Origin: Acytostelium subglobosum LB1
Lineage: Eukaryota; Evosea; Eumycetozoa; Acytosteliales; Acytosteliaceae
Length of the DNA stretch: 64,000 bases
Assembly: GCF_000787575.1 (NCBI RefSeq)
Contig: NW_012236519.1
Location: 781,937 to 845,936, forward strand
Direction of reading: 5' to 3'
Shown here: positions 45,464-56,808 of the stretch, one piece after another
How the letters are laid out: each line of letters starts with the position of its first letter
Position numbering within the stretch: position 1 is the stretch's first letter
Translations under genes and position numbers: made by a program
Notes under the pieces: generated by a model
Databases searched by the model: none
What the model was told of the DNA's origin: nothing
The model's input: the letters and a program-made list of their open reading frames with translations, nothing else

Positions 45464-47769
45464 ATGGACCCTGATCCTTTATTGGAAGGACTTGTAAAGT
45501 CCAACGCAAGATTGACAAGGAGAGGACCAAAGTTCTTTATAATAACAGGTGCATTGGTATTTGCAGTGTTCTGTTTCTTCCTCTACTTTGTGGTATTCCA
45601 AGACCCTTCAGTAGCATTGTCATCAGGCCCCATGGTTGTTAGTCTGGTTCATCATCGTCCAATTGAAAAGATAATACCAAAAGAAGAGATAACAATATTG
45701 TTATGGAAGGCACAGATTAAATCAAGAGATACCACTGGTATGATCAAGAGTCCAGTGTTGCCAGGTCCTACCAAATATATTGAACAACCGATCAATGTGG
45801 ACAATGATCAGACACCAATCCCCGGCACCGTTAGAGAGCTACACGACTTCATTCAGACCGAGGACAATAGGAGGATACCTTTGGAGGATAGAGTTGTCGA
45901 GGATGGAGAGTGCCAGGTATCATGTCTATTCACAGATGGACATGAGACAGAACTGACCAGCGCAGATATGGTGTTGTTCGATCCTTCAATGATGGGAGAG
46001 GGAAACAAGTGGAAGCATGTACCATTGTCCATCCCACAAAGGTACAAGCACCAGCGATTTGGACTACTCAACTATCATTCATCATCTCAATATGGCATTA
46101 TTGGAAATGACAAGTTTAGAGATATACTACAAGATGAGTTCAATCAAACATTAGAGTCACCTGTTCAAATGACCTTGGCATGTCCACCCAGTCATGATAT
46201 GTCAATCAACTCAACAATTCAACTCCTAATGCAAGAGTCCGACCTGATCACTCGTCCCAACAACTATGTATTCCTCTCATCCAATTGCAAGAATGCCAAT
46301 GCACATTCCAGGACGGTAAGGATCATCAATTATTTCAACCATTTATAATTGGTACTAACTATTCCACGTTAGTTATACATCAAGGAATTGATGGAACACA
46401 TTAGAATTGATTCGGCTGGTGATTGCCTGAACAATGTTGCCAAGTCCAAGGTGGAGTTTGGAGATAGGGATGTGTTCCAGAGAGTCAAGGACAACATTGA
46501 GGTGATGAAGAAGTACAAGTTTGTATTCACCTTTGAGAATGAGAACTCAACCGACTTTGTATCGGAGAAGGTATACAGTGCTCTCTATTCCGGATCAATT
46601 CCAGTCTATATGGGTGCATCAAACATTGATGATTGGGTACCAACAGGCTCAATCATCAAGGCTTCCAGCTTTGGTTCTCCTTCTCAGTTGGCAATCTACC
46701 TGGTCGACCTTCTCATCAATCCATTGAAGATGCGAACATTCTTTGAATGGAAATCAAAGCCAATTGAACAAAAGGTAATTGACAAGTTATCAAAGTGTGT
46801 TGGTGGATTCAAGACCAAGTGCGAGTTATGCAAGTATGCCTACTCTCAGTTATCTCAAGAGGCACATGACAACAAGTTGAATCGATTCAAGAACAAACTG
46901 GTGCATCAACCTTATGAATTGTCAATGCAAGGTCAGGGTGATCATATCCTAGTCAGCCAGGCAAAGATGTTCGATTTAACTTATCATTATACCCTCATGG
47001 CATGGGTCAAACCATTAACATTTGGAGACCAAAGACTAATTGACAAGGGTACCAATGGTGCCTTGGATGGTATGTATTCCACCAACTCATTTACTCAATG
47101 AAACTACCCTAATACTAACATACTTCATGACAATCTTATTATAGGTATCGACTTTGATTTACAAAGGACGTCTAAAGTTCGTGGAGAGTTGAGATTGTGC
47201 GCAGGTGGAATGTGCTTCCATTCAACAAAGTCAATTCCAGCCAATGTTTGGACTCATGTGGCAGTTGTTTATGATGTTGGAAACAAGGAGTTATTGGATA
47301 ACAAGGTGGTCTTTTACATTAATGGTGAGCCCGATGGATATACCAATCACTTTGAGCCAACAGTAATTAACAGATGGCCATTGGTAATTGGTTCGTCATT
47401 CTCATTTGGTCAGAGGTATGTTTAAAGTTGTTCAGGTCATCAACTATTTGATCACTAACAATATTCATCAACAGAACATCGGGTACATATCATGGAAGAA
47501 TGGATAATATTGCAATATTCAATAGGTCTTTAAGTGATGAGGAGGTCAAACATCTTGTGTGGAATGATCCCCAAATGGACACTGACAAGAGTTTGTTACT
47601 ATACTACGATATGGACGACTATGGAGATGGACACTTCGATGGTAACATAATATTTGATCGATCAATGCATAACAACAATGGAGCGAGGGTTGCCTCTGCA
47701 AGCAAGTTGGGAGAGTCCACCTTCGTCAAGTCCTATTCCAAAGAGATAGGCTTCAATAAATGTTTCTGA
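45464..47769 (+). CDS. GT10 alpha-1,3-fucosyltransferase-like type II membrane protein fused to a LamG-like domain
   Basis: Four predicted exons (45464-46315, 46373-47069, 47145-47415, 47475-47769) give 704 aa in phase. A single TM at about residues 24-46 after a basic N-terminus gives type II Golgi topology. A stem and a GT10 catalytic domain follow. The fucosyltransferase motif is well conserved at about 335-365 (FTFENENSTDFVSEKVYSAL, GSIPVYMGA), where the acidic and Lys residues contact GDP-fucose. A CxxC pair near 425 (CELCKYAYSQL) resembles the C-terminal CxxC of the family. The last ~220 residues are a concanavalin-A/LamG-like beta sandwich (YTLMAWVKP, WTHVAVVYD, GRMDNIAIFNRSLSDEEV). 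A C-terminal glycan-binding sandwich on a GT10 enzyme is unusual outside amoebae, to my knowledge. Confidence 0.85.
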
Positions 47770-47802
47770 TCGAATCAATCAATCGATCAATATCAATCAA
47801 CT

Positions 47803-50800
47803 TTATATCTCCATCAGGTCTTCCGAGTCCTCTGGAAGTGCATCATAAGAAGTGACCACTGGGATGCCTGTTGGTACTTCCTTTTGATGATCATCGTTGA
47901 GTGTGGCGGTTGGCACATTGGTGTTGTTGATTGTTGGGGAGGATGTGATTCCAAGTTGAAGACATAGTTGATCTATAATATTGTTGTCAATCGTCTGTTC
48001 CCATCTTGTGCCACTGATCAAGGTTACAATGGTCTGAGCATCCTTGTAACGTATCAAAATGGCCTCGGCTGCGGACATCCTTACGCGAGGATATTCATGC
48101 TTCATCAAGTGTATCAACACCTCATTGGCAATTCTCTTGGTGTTGTCGAAACAATCATTTGTAAAGTAGGCAAACCTGATTGTTAGGATGAAGAATATGT
48201 TGGTTAGTTCAATGAACATGCAAGTGAAGTATAGTTACATACAATGGAACTGATGCCATGAGGAGTACGATATCCTTGATTGATCGATATTCTTTGTGGA
48301 GCTTGGAGAATATGGAGTTGATGATGTCGGGCTGGCTTGACACCAGAGTGTCAAACTCATTGGTTTGGAATAGTATGGTCATGGCTTTGAATGTTGCAAG
48401 CAGTGGCCGCTCACGGATATGTTCCAGAATAGTGACCAATGTTGTTGCGATTCGAACAATGTTTTGTTGTTTGGTCTTAACATCATCAGGTTCATTGAGA
48501 TACAATTTGATTGAATCGATAGAGTCGTCGACCAAATACTTTGTTGATCCACCAATTGATGATAATAGTCCAAAGAGAAGAGGGTATATGTACCGATCGA
48601 TTGCCAACACTTTGCAAATGATTGGGAATGCCTCAATGCTTCGAGACCAGGTGATCTCCAAGTCCTGCTTGAATATCGACTGGAGTTGAGCAGAGTCGGG
48701 GACGAGCTGTGGTGCTCTCCACAGCAGACTTGACAAGATTGTACAAGATGTCATTCTAAGTTTGTCAAGCTTTTCTCCGGCAATCTGTATAAGCTTGCAC
48801 ATGTAGCGCTCGACAAATCCTTGTGGTAGGAGTGTCTCGACCTCCTGGGTGATCAATGTGTCGATGATCTTGATGGACGACTCCCTCACCCATGATCCAA
48901 CATCGCCTCTCTTGTCAATCGAGTAGTCCTGAGTCGCGCGCATTAGAGCTGACAGTAGTGCCTCCAATGTAGGTCCATCAATCAGTTTGTGTTGGTATAA
49001 TGACTTTGAGATGTTGTGAAGCGATGACAATGAGTTGACTCGCGTCTCCATGTCCTTCAGCTGTGGTCGCTCTTCAAACAATGATTTGACCAATGCATCA
49101 ATGACAGAGTGTAGCAGGTTGGGATGAGTTTGTAGAAGTTGGTAGGGAAGCACACCCAATAGCAATGAGGCACCTCTCCTCGTCGCATAGTTGGGATCAC
49201 TATGTAGCAGACTGATGTATTTGGTGACCAAGGTTGCCAACTGTTCAATCTTAGCTGTATCTGATACCATGTAGTTCTTGAACAATACCTCCAGTGCCAT
49301 TGATGCTTGTTGTTGTACGTCCTCGTGTGGATGTTGAATGCATTCAAGTAGATATGAGTATAGTGTCTCAAAGGCGTTAAGGCCCGATGCAGTGGCAGAG
49401 GCAGTGGTAGTTGGGTTGGTTGTTTGAGTGATTGATGGTGTAGATGTGTTGCGTGAGCCGGGTGTGGAAGCTGGAAGCTTACTGGCTTTAGCTTTCATCA
49501 TTTGTATCTTATCGCGTAGTGATGTGGATGCGTTTGATGTCGATGTTTCATCCTTGATCTCCCTGAACAATGAGAATTGACACAAACAAACTGATCTGAT
49601 CAACTTGCATATTCCAGTTCTGATGAGTACACCACCCTTGCCCTTATACAATCTTTCTAATCTCTTGTCCTTGATCACAGCAAGTATACTCTATATTGAT
49701 TGATTGAGTAAGTATGAGTGCGCGAGTATGGAGTGGGGATAACATACATTTGTGATATCATCAGACAGCAATATTGATTGATTGATTGAATTTAGTGCGA
49801 TAAGGATCTCGTGAAGTGCTAGTAGTGCACCGTGCTTGGAGGGGATCTGGTCTAGCTTGGTGGCCGCAATCACTTTGGGAAGTGAATCGACAATGGCCCG
49901 CGTGTCCAATGGTACGACCAATGCAAGTGTTCTCGTGGCCAACTCGCGAATGTCAGCATCCCAATGATATATCTTTGTTTGTAAAAGATGTGATATGATT
50001 GCTGGACGATACTCGACAAATGTTGCAATCTCTGGCGCCAGAACAAGATAGGCATTGCGTCTGTTGCCAACGGAAAAGTAGTCGGCCATCTGAACAATGT
50101 CGATGCCATGCGGGATTGCCGCGCCCTGTCGACCAACATTCTCTTGATAGGCCGCCGATGCAGACTTGCGACAGTTGATCTCGCGATCAAACAGTGACAT
50201 GACGACCAGATGCTGAGCCAGGAGGTACGAGTATGGTGACATGATCGATGGATGATAGGTGCGTGCCAACGCCCATGAGATGTAGCACGCTGCGTCACGT
50301 ACGTTATAGCCCACACTACTGTTGCCTCGCTGCACATCAAAGTACAGCGCCTTGACCACGATTGGAATGAGTTGGGCTAGGCGATCGGGGAGAATGAGGC
50401 CGCGTCGACAGAGCTCGGCCATCGCCAGACATCCTCCATGCCACGCCGAGTCCGAGTCGACATTGTCAAACAGCTGCAGCACAGACTCGATTACCTGGCC
50501 GCCCATATCTTTTGATAGCAGGTTGACCACGCGTCCAACACCTTTGGCGCTTGTCCATCTCACGATTGTGTCGCGATCGCCAAGCCCCTCGGATATCAGC
50601 AACTCAATGATCTCTTCAATCTCCTCGGGTATATCTTGTTCGTCCTCTGCACCATCATCATCGAGTTTGGATTGTGATTGATTGTGATCGCTCTCTGAGA
50701 AGTTGATCTGTTGTTGAGTGGCCAACAAAGGTTTGATTATTCGTTGGTATCGCCATGTGGCCGTTATTGGAGGCAGAAGGATGAGGCCCATGCGTTGGAG

Positions 50801-51880
50801 TAGCTTGACCAGTAGTTGTTTGCACATGCGCTCAATGTCGAGTGGCGTGCGAGTTGGGTCCAGCCCTTGCACGACCATTTGGTATAAAGTTTGATTGAGT
50901 GGTAGCAGTGCAGCCCTGTCGCCCTTCTTGTAGATGCTGGTCAGTGTGAGCAGCACACCCTTATAGAGATGGATGTCCACGTGGTCGGTGATGTGAGCCG
51001 AGCGACGCTGTCGAATGTCTGACATTGACCGAGAGCACCAATCAATGAAGGCCTGCAGGTTGCTGGTCATGTCGGGGCGGGCCAGAAGGCGAGAGAGTAG
51101 CTCAGAGAAGGACTCCTGTATCTTGGAGTGGTGTGTCAGGGCTTTCTTGGCGAGGGCGATGACTCGCGAGGCCAGACTCTCGACGTCATTGGTCGTGCGT
51201 CCATCAATCGACGTGAACTTGAACGGAATGATGATGAGCAGTGAGAGCCAGAGAGAGAGCACATACAGCTCCTCCCACGACACCATGTCCGTATCGCGAT
51301 GCTCCTTCTGTTGTTCATTCTGCATCTGAATGTCCAGTGCCTGCGCGTGTGGGCTGTTGAGGAAGAGGATGGTGCGCTGCTCGAGCAATGACGCCGTGGG
51401 AAGCAGCTCGACCACAGAGTGGGGCAGTAGCTTCACGATGGTCTTGTAGCCTCGTACCTTTGTCAAGAAGTACAGGAGACGATAGCAGTGTGATAGGTTG
51501 GCGGGAGGTCGTGTACTCGATGATACTGACACCTCTTGTTGTTCGTGACGCGCCATGATGTACGTGCGAATGACTTGTATGAGCGGGGTGACCATGCCGA
51601 CGAGATGCATGTCAAGTAGGTTCGATTGCTCTTGATATTGTTCGAGAACAGCGATGATTCGTGATGTTGCCGTGTCTAGTTGGTCCAATGGACCATTGAT
51701 TGAGAGGGCAATCATGTCGATCAACTGTTTGAGTTCTTCAGCCTCTTTTACAAATGTCTTTTGTTGAGGGCATTGATCAAGTTCCGAGTCCTCTGGTAAT
51801 ACATAGTCAACTGCTGTTGTTGCTGCTGCTCCTGTTGCTTGAGCATCAACATCATCATTATTTGTTGGCTCTTCATCCAT
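47803..51880 (-). CDS. tbcd: Tubulin-folding cofactor D
   Basis: Predicted exons 51880-49748, 49690-48243 and 48175-47803 give 1317 aa with consistent phases. It is built almost entirely of HEAT/ARM-type helical repeats. The family is recognised from DNWCSRS-like and GVGRVVNLLS segments (RWTSAKGVGRVVNLL), the block around NVRDAACYISWALARTY, and VALYFDVQRGNSSVGYNVRD-type text; a further typical stretch is DVGSWVRESSIKIIDTL. TBCD captures beta-tubulin from cofactor A, forms the TBCC/TBCE supercomplex with alpha-tubulin and, with ARL2, yields GTP-tubulin dimers. The protein is slightly longer than human TBCD (about 1190 aa), mainly through a Ser/Thr-rich linker near 49390-49560. The 3' end lies 33 bp from the converging fucosyltransferase gene. 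Confidence 0.9.
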
Positions 51881-52015
51881 TATCTATATGTCTATCTCTC
51901 TTTGGGCGCACCTAGACAATGAACATCATTTTCAAATTTGTTATGAGAGGGCAAGGGCAAGGGTAGGGTAAGGGTTTAATTCTGACTTCGACGCTGGAAT
52001 TTAATAATAAAAATT

Positions 52016-53413
52016 TTATTTATTGATTGAAATAATATCTCCATCACTATCGCTATATATCAATGGTGGAATATATTGACGTGGACCATTTAATGACACG
52101 AAGCGAAACTCATTGTCCAATTCACATCCAGTTTTTGGTTGTATCAGCTCAAAGTTAGCGAGGTCAAGCTTGTCATTGACCATTGTCTTTAAATGGGCAA
52201 TCATGGCCATATCTTGATGCCATGATATCTCGTTATATTTAGGACGGTACAATGTATTCAACACCAGTGTGTTGATTCGTCTCTGTAGAATGGGCAACTT
52301 GGCGCCCGAGAGCCAAAGTGTAAGGTGCCGCACAGGACAAGTGACATCGGTGAACAGGTAGTCAATGATGGGCAGATACTCAGACTTGGGCTCGTCGCCA
52401 TCGTCATCATTGCCATACGAATCAGTATCTTTAGGTAATTGCGCAGTGATAGTGTGAGGAATGATGATCTATGTCGCATGAATGAGACGAGTTCGGCAAG
52501 AAATGATTGATGGTCCTCATCCTCGAGTGGATCTTCGTAATCATGTCCACAAGATGAATCGAATCCAATTGAGAGTGACACTAGGTGTGGCAATTTATCA
52601 AGCGTGCCAAAGAATTGTTGTGATTCGCCAACGACGTACACTGAGTATCCGGTGTGACTACTGCTACATTTATCATTGATCCTGAGTGATGTCATGTTGG
52701 TACAGCGTTCAATCAACTCATTGCAATACAATTGAGAATGGTCCCCAACGTAGTCAAATGTCATAATACAGCAATATGAATTCAAAACCCAGAGGTCAAG
52801 GGTCTTGACTTGGTTGTTGGTTGGAAGTCGCACAACCATACTCTGGAATGCTTCAGGGAGCCGAATGTTGATCACCAGTGAGTCGATTGATTGTGGATCA
52901 AGTGAATAGTTCTCAATCAGTTGAGCCACCTGTCCTGCAAACACATGTCTGACTGCCACAGTGACAGTGCTATGAGGTCGAGCGGTGAGTGATTGAAACA
53001 GTGCATTGATATCGTTCTTCTTGTGTTCCAGTGATTTTGTTGGGAATGATCGTTCGATGGTGGACCAGGGTACTGGATCACCGGTGGGATCATCTTTACC
53101 TTGTAGTATGATCGTAGTGATGTGTTGTGAATGATATAAAGAGTACTTGTTGTCAAGATGGAGTGTTATATCGAACAATGAGTCAATCATAGTCACGTCA
53201 TCGTAGTCCAGTGGTCTAGCGCTTAATCTATGATCATGATCACATTCTGAATGAGCATCAACATTGATAATGAGTTGAGTGTTCAATGATTGGATCATTG
53301 AGTGAAATGACCAGTTTACCAATGACAATGTCCTCGACCATCTATCTCCTGTCCACATCATTAGATGTGCGCAACAACCTAACGATTGATGTCAACATGC
53401 TCAGAGTTGTCAT
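52016..53413 (-). pseudogene. F-box-like/LRR-like family copy 2, broken
   Basis: It aligns with copies 1 and 3 throughout but carries two lesions. The true start region is at 53413 (MTTLS then LTSIVRLLRTSNDVD). It runs into a stop because ATCT is tandemly duplicated at 53340-53347 (one extra AGAT unit on the coding strand). Near 52430, in LRNYLK/DTDSYGND, one base is missing, so the C-terminal third is in another frame. Downstream the text again matches copy 3 (LPILQRRINTLVL, SWHQDMAMIAHLKTMVND). With two lesions it is best read as a young pseudogene. Confidence 0.75.
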
Positions 53414-53589
53414 CTTCTTGTTTGTATAGATAGCTATTCTATTATATGTTTGATCATAATAAATAATATTCAAATCATATGTTCAACTTGATTTGAAGAG
53501 GTTCCAGACAAGGGTAAGGGTTTTATTTCCTACCTCTTAATATTAATTATGATTGGTTGACTGCAATAATACTATCCATCTCTATCTTA

Positions 53590-54954
53590 TCAATTTAACA
53601 ATGGTGGAATGTATTGACGTGGACCATATAATGACTCTAGGCGAAACTCTTTGTCCAATTCACACTCTTTTGGTCGTCTCATCGAGTAGCCAGAGAGGTC
53701 AAGTTTGTCGTCAACCATTGTTTTTAAATGGGCAATCATGGCCATATCTTGATGCCATGATATCTGGCTATATCCAGGACGGGACCATTCTTTCAACACC
53801 AGTGTGTTGATTCGTCTCTGTAGAACTGGCAACTTGGCGCCCCAGAGCTCAAGTGTCAGGTGCTGCACAGGACAAGTGACATCGGTGAACAGGTAATCCA
53901 AGATGGGCAGATGCTCTGACTTAGGCTCGTCATCGTTATCATCGTCATTGTCATACGACTCAGTGTCCTCCAGGTAATTGCGCAATGATAGTGTGTGGAA
54001 TGATGGTCTTCGTTGCATGAATGAGATGAGTTCGGCAAGAAATGATTGACGGTCCTCATCCTCGAGTGGGTCTACGTGATCATGTCCACAAGACGTATCG
54101 AATCCAAATGAGAGTGACACGAGGTGTGGCAACTGATCAAGCATCCCAAAGAATTGGTCTGCTTTGCCAACGACGTACTCTGAGTATCCAGTGTGACCGC
54201 TGCCGCATTCATCATAGATGCTGAGTGATGTCATGTTGGTGCATCGTTCAATCAACTCATTGCAATATAACTGATATTCGATCTTGATGAGGTCTTCCCT
54301 TTTAGAGCAGCACAACACTGTCAAGACTCTGAGGTCAAGCGTCTTGAGTTGATTGTTGATTGGAAGTCGATCAACCATACTCTGGAATGTTTGAGGGAAC
54401 AGATTATTGACCACCAGTGAGTCGATTGATTGTGGATCAAGTGAATAGTTCTCAATTAGTTGAGCCACCTGTCCTGCAAACACATGTCTGATTGCAACAG
54501 TGACAGTGCTGTTTGGTCGAGCAGTGAGTGATTGAAACAGTGCATTGATATCGTTCTTCTTGTGTTCCAGTGATTGTGTTGGGAATGATCGTTCGATGGT
54601 GGACCAGGGTACTGGATCACCGGTGGGATCATCTTTACCTTGTAGTATGATCGTAGTGATGTGTTGTGAATGATATAAAGAGTACTTGTTGTCAAGATGG
54701 AGTGTTATATCGAACAATGAGTCAATCATAGTCACGTCATCGTAGCCCAGTGGTCTAGCGCTTAAACTATGATCATGATCATATTTTAAATGAGCATCAA
54801 CATTGATTATGAGTTGAGTGTTCAAAGCTCGGATCATTGAATGAAATGACCAGTTTACCATTGACAACGTCCTCAACCATTTCTTGTCCACATCATTAGA
54901 GGTATGCAACAATCTAACGATTGATGTGAACAATAAGTTGCTTAGAGTTGCCAT
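53590..54954 (-). CDS. F-box-like/LRR-like family copy 3 (intact)
   Basis: 454 aa from the ATG at 54954 (MATLSNLLFTSIV), which aligns with the starts of the other copies; a few upstream in-frame codons would add MF. Same organisation as copy 1, with an acidic Asp-rich loop near residues 310-325 before DYLFTDVTCPVQHL. It is very similar to pseudogene copy 2, which lies 177 bp downstream in the same orientation, pointing to a recent tandem duplication. Function unknown beyond a possible substrate-receptor role in ubiquitin ligases. Confidence 0.65.
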   Translation of the reverse strand: MATLSNLLFTSIVRLLHTSNDVDKKWLRTLSMVNWSFHSMIRALNTQLIINVDAHLKYDHDHSLSARPLGYDDVTMIDSLFDITLHLDNKYSLYHSQHITTIILQGKDDPTGDPVPWSTIERSFPTQSLEHKKNDINALFQSLTARPNSTVTVAIRHVFAGQVAQLIENYSLDPQSIDSLVVNNLFPQTFQSMVDRLPINNQLKTLDLRVLTVLCCSKREDLIKIEYQLYCNELIERCTNMTSLSIYDECGSGHTGYSEYVVGKADQFFGMLDQLPHLVSLSFGFDTSCGHDHVDPLEDEDRQSFLAELISFMQRRPSFHTLSLRNYLEDTESYDNDDDNDDEPKSEHLPILDYLFTDVTCPVQHLTLELWGAKLPVLQRRINTLVLKEWSRPGYSQISWHQDMAMIAHLKTMVDDKLDLSGYSMRRPKECELDKEFRLESLYGPRQYIPPLLN

Positions 54955-55066
54955 AAACATCACGTTTATATTTATATATAATAATAATAATAATGACTAA
55001 ACTTTGATTGGATTTGACGCCAGTGATGTTGAGGTAAACCAACTTTCTTGTAATGGACACCAACCC

Positions 55067-55444
55067 TCATACTTTGAAGACGTAGGTCAATGATGAGACC
55101 TCCTCAGGAGTGCACATTACATTGATAAAATGAACTTCGGCAAGAGGCACTGTACAGAGCATGTTGGTATGTTCAGGGTCTTCAGTGTACATTGTCCAAC
55201 GGTATTGAGACTTCATCGATCCAAGACAGGTGTGCATAGCAGAGTCTGAAGGGAAGGAGAATAAGCATCCAGATTTTGACATCTCAACTCCCTGATGGAG
55301 AGAGATACACTCCATAATGGTCTTCTTGATGGCTTCCTTTGTGGACCTCTTTGGATCAGTTGTATCAACTCTTTCTACCAAGCCCTCTTCATTCCACATA
55401 TAAACTAATACAGGAATAGTATGTTCTAATACAGCCTCGGACAT
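55067..55444 (-). CDS. Hypothetical 125-aa protein
   Basis: Single-exon frame with even composition and no low-complexity runs. The start (MSEAVLEHTIPVLVYMWNEE) follows an AT-rich leader. The sequence alternates short beta-like and helical stretches (STKEAIKKTIMECISLHQ, VPLAEVHFINVMCTPEEV), so it probably folds as a small alpha/beta domain. No family was recognised. It lies between F-box-like copy 3 and the dCTP-deaminase-like gene. Confidence 0.6.
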   Translation of the reverse strand: MSEAVLEHTIPVLVYMWNEEGLVERVDTTDPKRSTKEAIKKTIMECISLHQGVEMSKSGCLFSFPSDSAMHTCLGSMKSQYRWTMYTEDPEHTNMLCTVPLAEVHFINVMCTPEEVSSLTYVFKV

Positions 55445-55847
55445 ATTAATAGAATATCAAACTAATTAAAGTATTAATATTAATAAGAATAGGTATATAG
55501 TTATAATATTATTTGTATTTTATAGTTATAAGTAAGTAGGTAAGCAAGTAAGTTTGTAAATAGAGAGTGAGATGGGGAGTGAATGAATGAATGAATGGAT
55601 TGAAGGATGGCTTATATCATCTCCTCATTGTACAAGAGTAGTAATCATTACCATTTTGGTCTTTGTAGATCCCACCCTCCCCTAATCAAGCCTAATGTCA
55701 TTCTGTCAATCAACCCACCTCCTAATATTCATTCTTGGACATTATTTTGAACTTCCTGCCAATCTTATTCAAGTTCAATCCAACTTTTATCATTCAATCA
55801 AAGAAGAAGAAGAGATAATAATTAGATATATATATAATACAAATATA
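55445..55847. other. Divergent AT-rich spacer
   Basis: It shows AT-rich promoter-like sequence, (GTAA)n at 55528-55560 and (GAAT)n at 55580-55597. No gene was seen; a frame entering from 55695 is the untranslated leader of the next gene. Confidence 0.4.
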
Positions 55848-56661
55848 ATGGAGAGAAGTTTATTAAGTGATAAGGCTATATTGAGCCATATGCAGAAGGG
55901 AACAATCACAATCTCACCATTCATTAGAGAGAACTTGTCTACAAGCAGTTATGATGTCACACTTGGTCCATACTACTATAGAGAAACACTGCCAGAGGCT
56001 GGGCAAGGTAAGTCGACGACTTATAGTGAGTGATGAATGACGACATGAACTGACATTGTAGAGACACACACACACACACATACGCACACTAGGTATCTAC
56101 AACCCATACAGTCAGACAATGGTCAATAGAGTATGGGGACAGTATCAGATCGCTGAGAAGGCAAAGGTGTGGTCAGAGCGATCAGGTATCAAGCTGGAGA
56201 ATATAGACGATGAGGACTACATCATTTGGATTAAGCCAGGCGAGACTATACTCGGTCACACCAACGAGTTCATTGGAGGCAACACCACAGTCACCACGAT
56301 GATGAAGGCGCGCTCATCGCTCGGTCGCAACTTTATCGAGGTGTGCAAGTGTGCTGGATGGGGCGACGTCGGCTACACATCGCGATGGACGATGGAGATC
56401 ACCAACAACTCACTCAGCTACTCGATCCCTCTGGTCGTGTTCCGTCGCGTGGCCCAGATCATCTTCTTTGACACCGAGGGCATTGTCGGCCCATCGTACG
56501 AGAGCAGCGGCAAGTATCAAGTGTCCAACGACGTCGAGTCCCTGAGGAAGCAGTGGCAGCCATCCGAGATGTTGCCCAAGATGTACAAGGATCGCGAGAT
56601 CAAGAACAAGAATCCAGTCTTCTCAATCAGCGACTATGGTATCGGTGTAGATAAACAGTAA
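55848..56661 (+). CDS. dCTP deaminase / dUTPase-superfamily protein
   Basis: Exons 55848-56007 and 56093-56661 give 242 aa. The N-terminus is typical of Dcd (LLSDKAILSHMQKGTITISP, then STSSYDVTLG). The nucleotide-site motif KARSSLGR is present, followed by a strand with TMEITNN, where the Glu lines up with the catalytic Glu of bacterial Dcd, and by FRRVAQIIFF in the place of GMRIAQLxF. The usual HxxDPGxxG turn is altered (CAGWGDVGYTSRW). The family makes dUTP from dCTP for thymidylate synthesis, mostly in bacteria and viruses. A eukaryotic host copy with an intron suggests old acquisition. Whether it deaminates, hydrolyses or only binds nucleotide cannot be said. Confidence 0.75.
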
Positions 56662-56808
56662 GCTCAACGCGCGCACGCACTCACTCACTCATTCACTCGA
56701 GAGTGTGGATGTAGTGTAGTGCATGATCAATCAACTTTATCATTCATCATCGTCTATATCTACTAAATCTATATTTAATTACATGCTCATGGATGGCAGG
56801 GATGAGGA

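Noticed and set aside
56000-56100. (CA)n tract inside the dCTP-deaminase-like gene as a possible Z-DNA or regulatory repeat
   Set aside because: It is short and lies in an ordinary intron.
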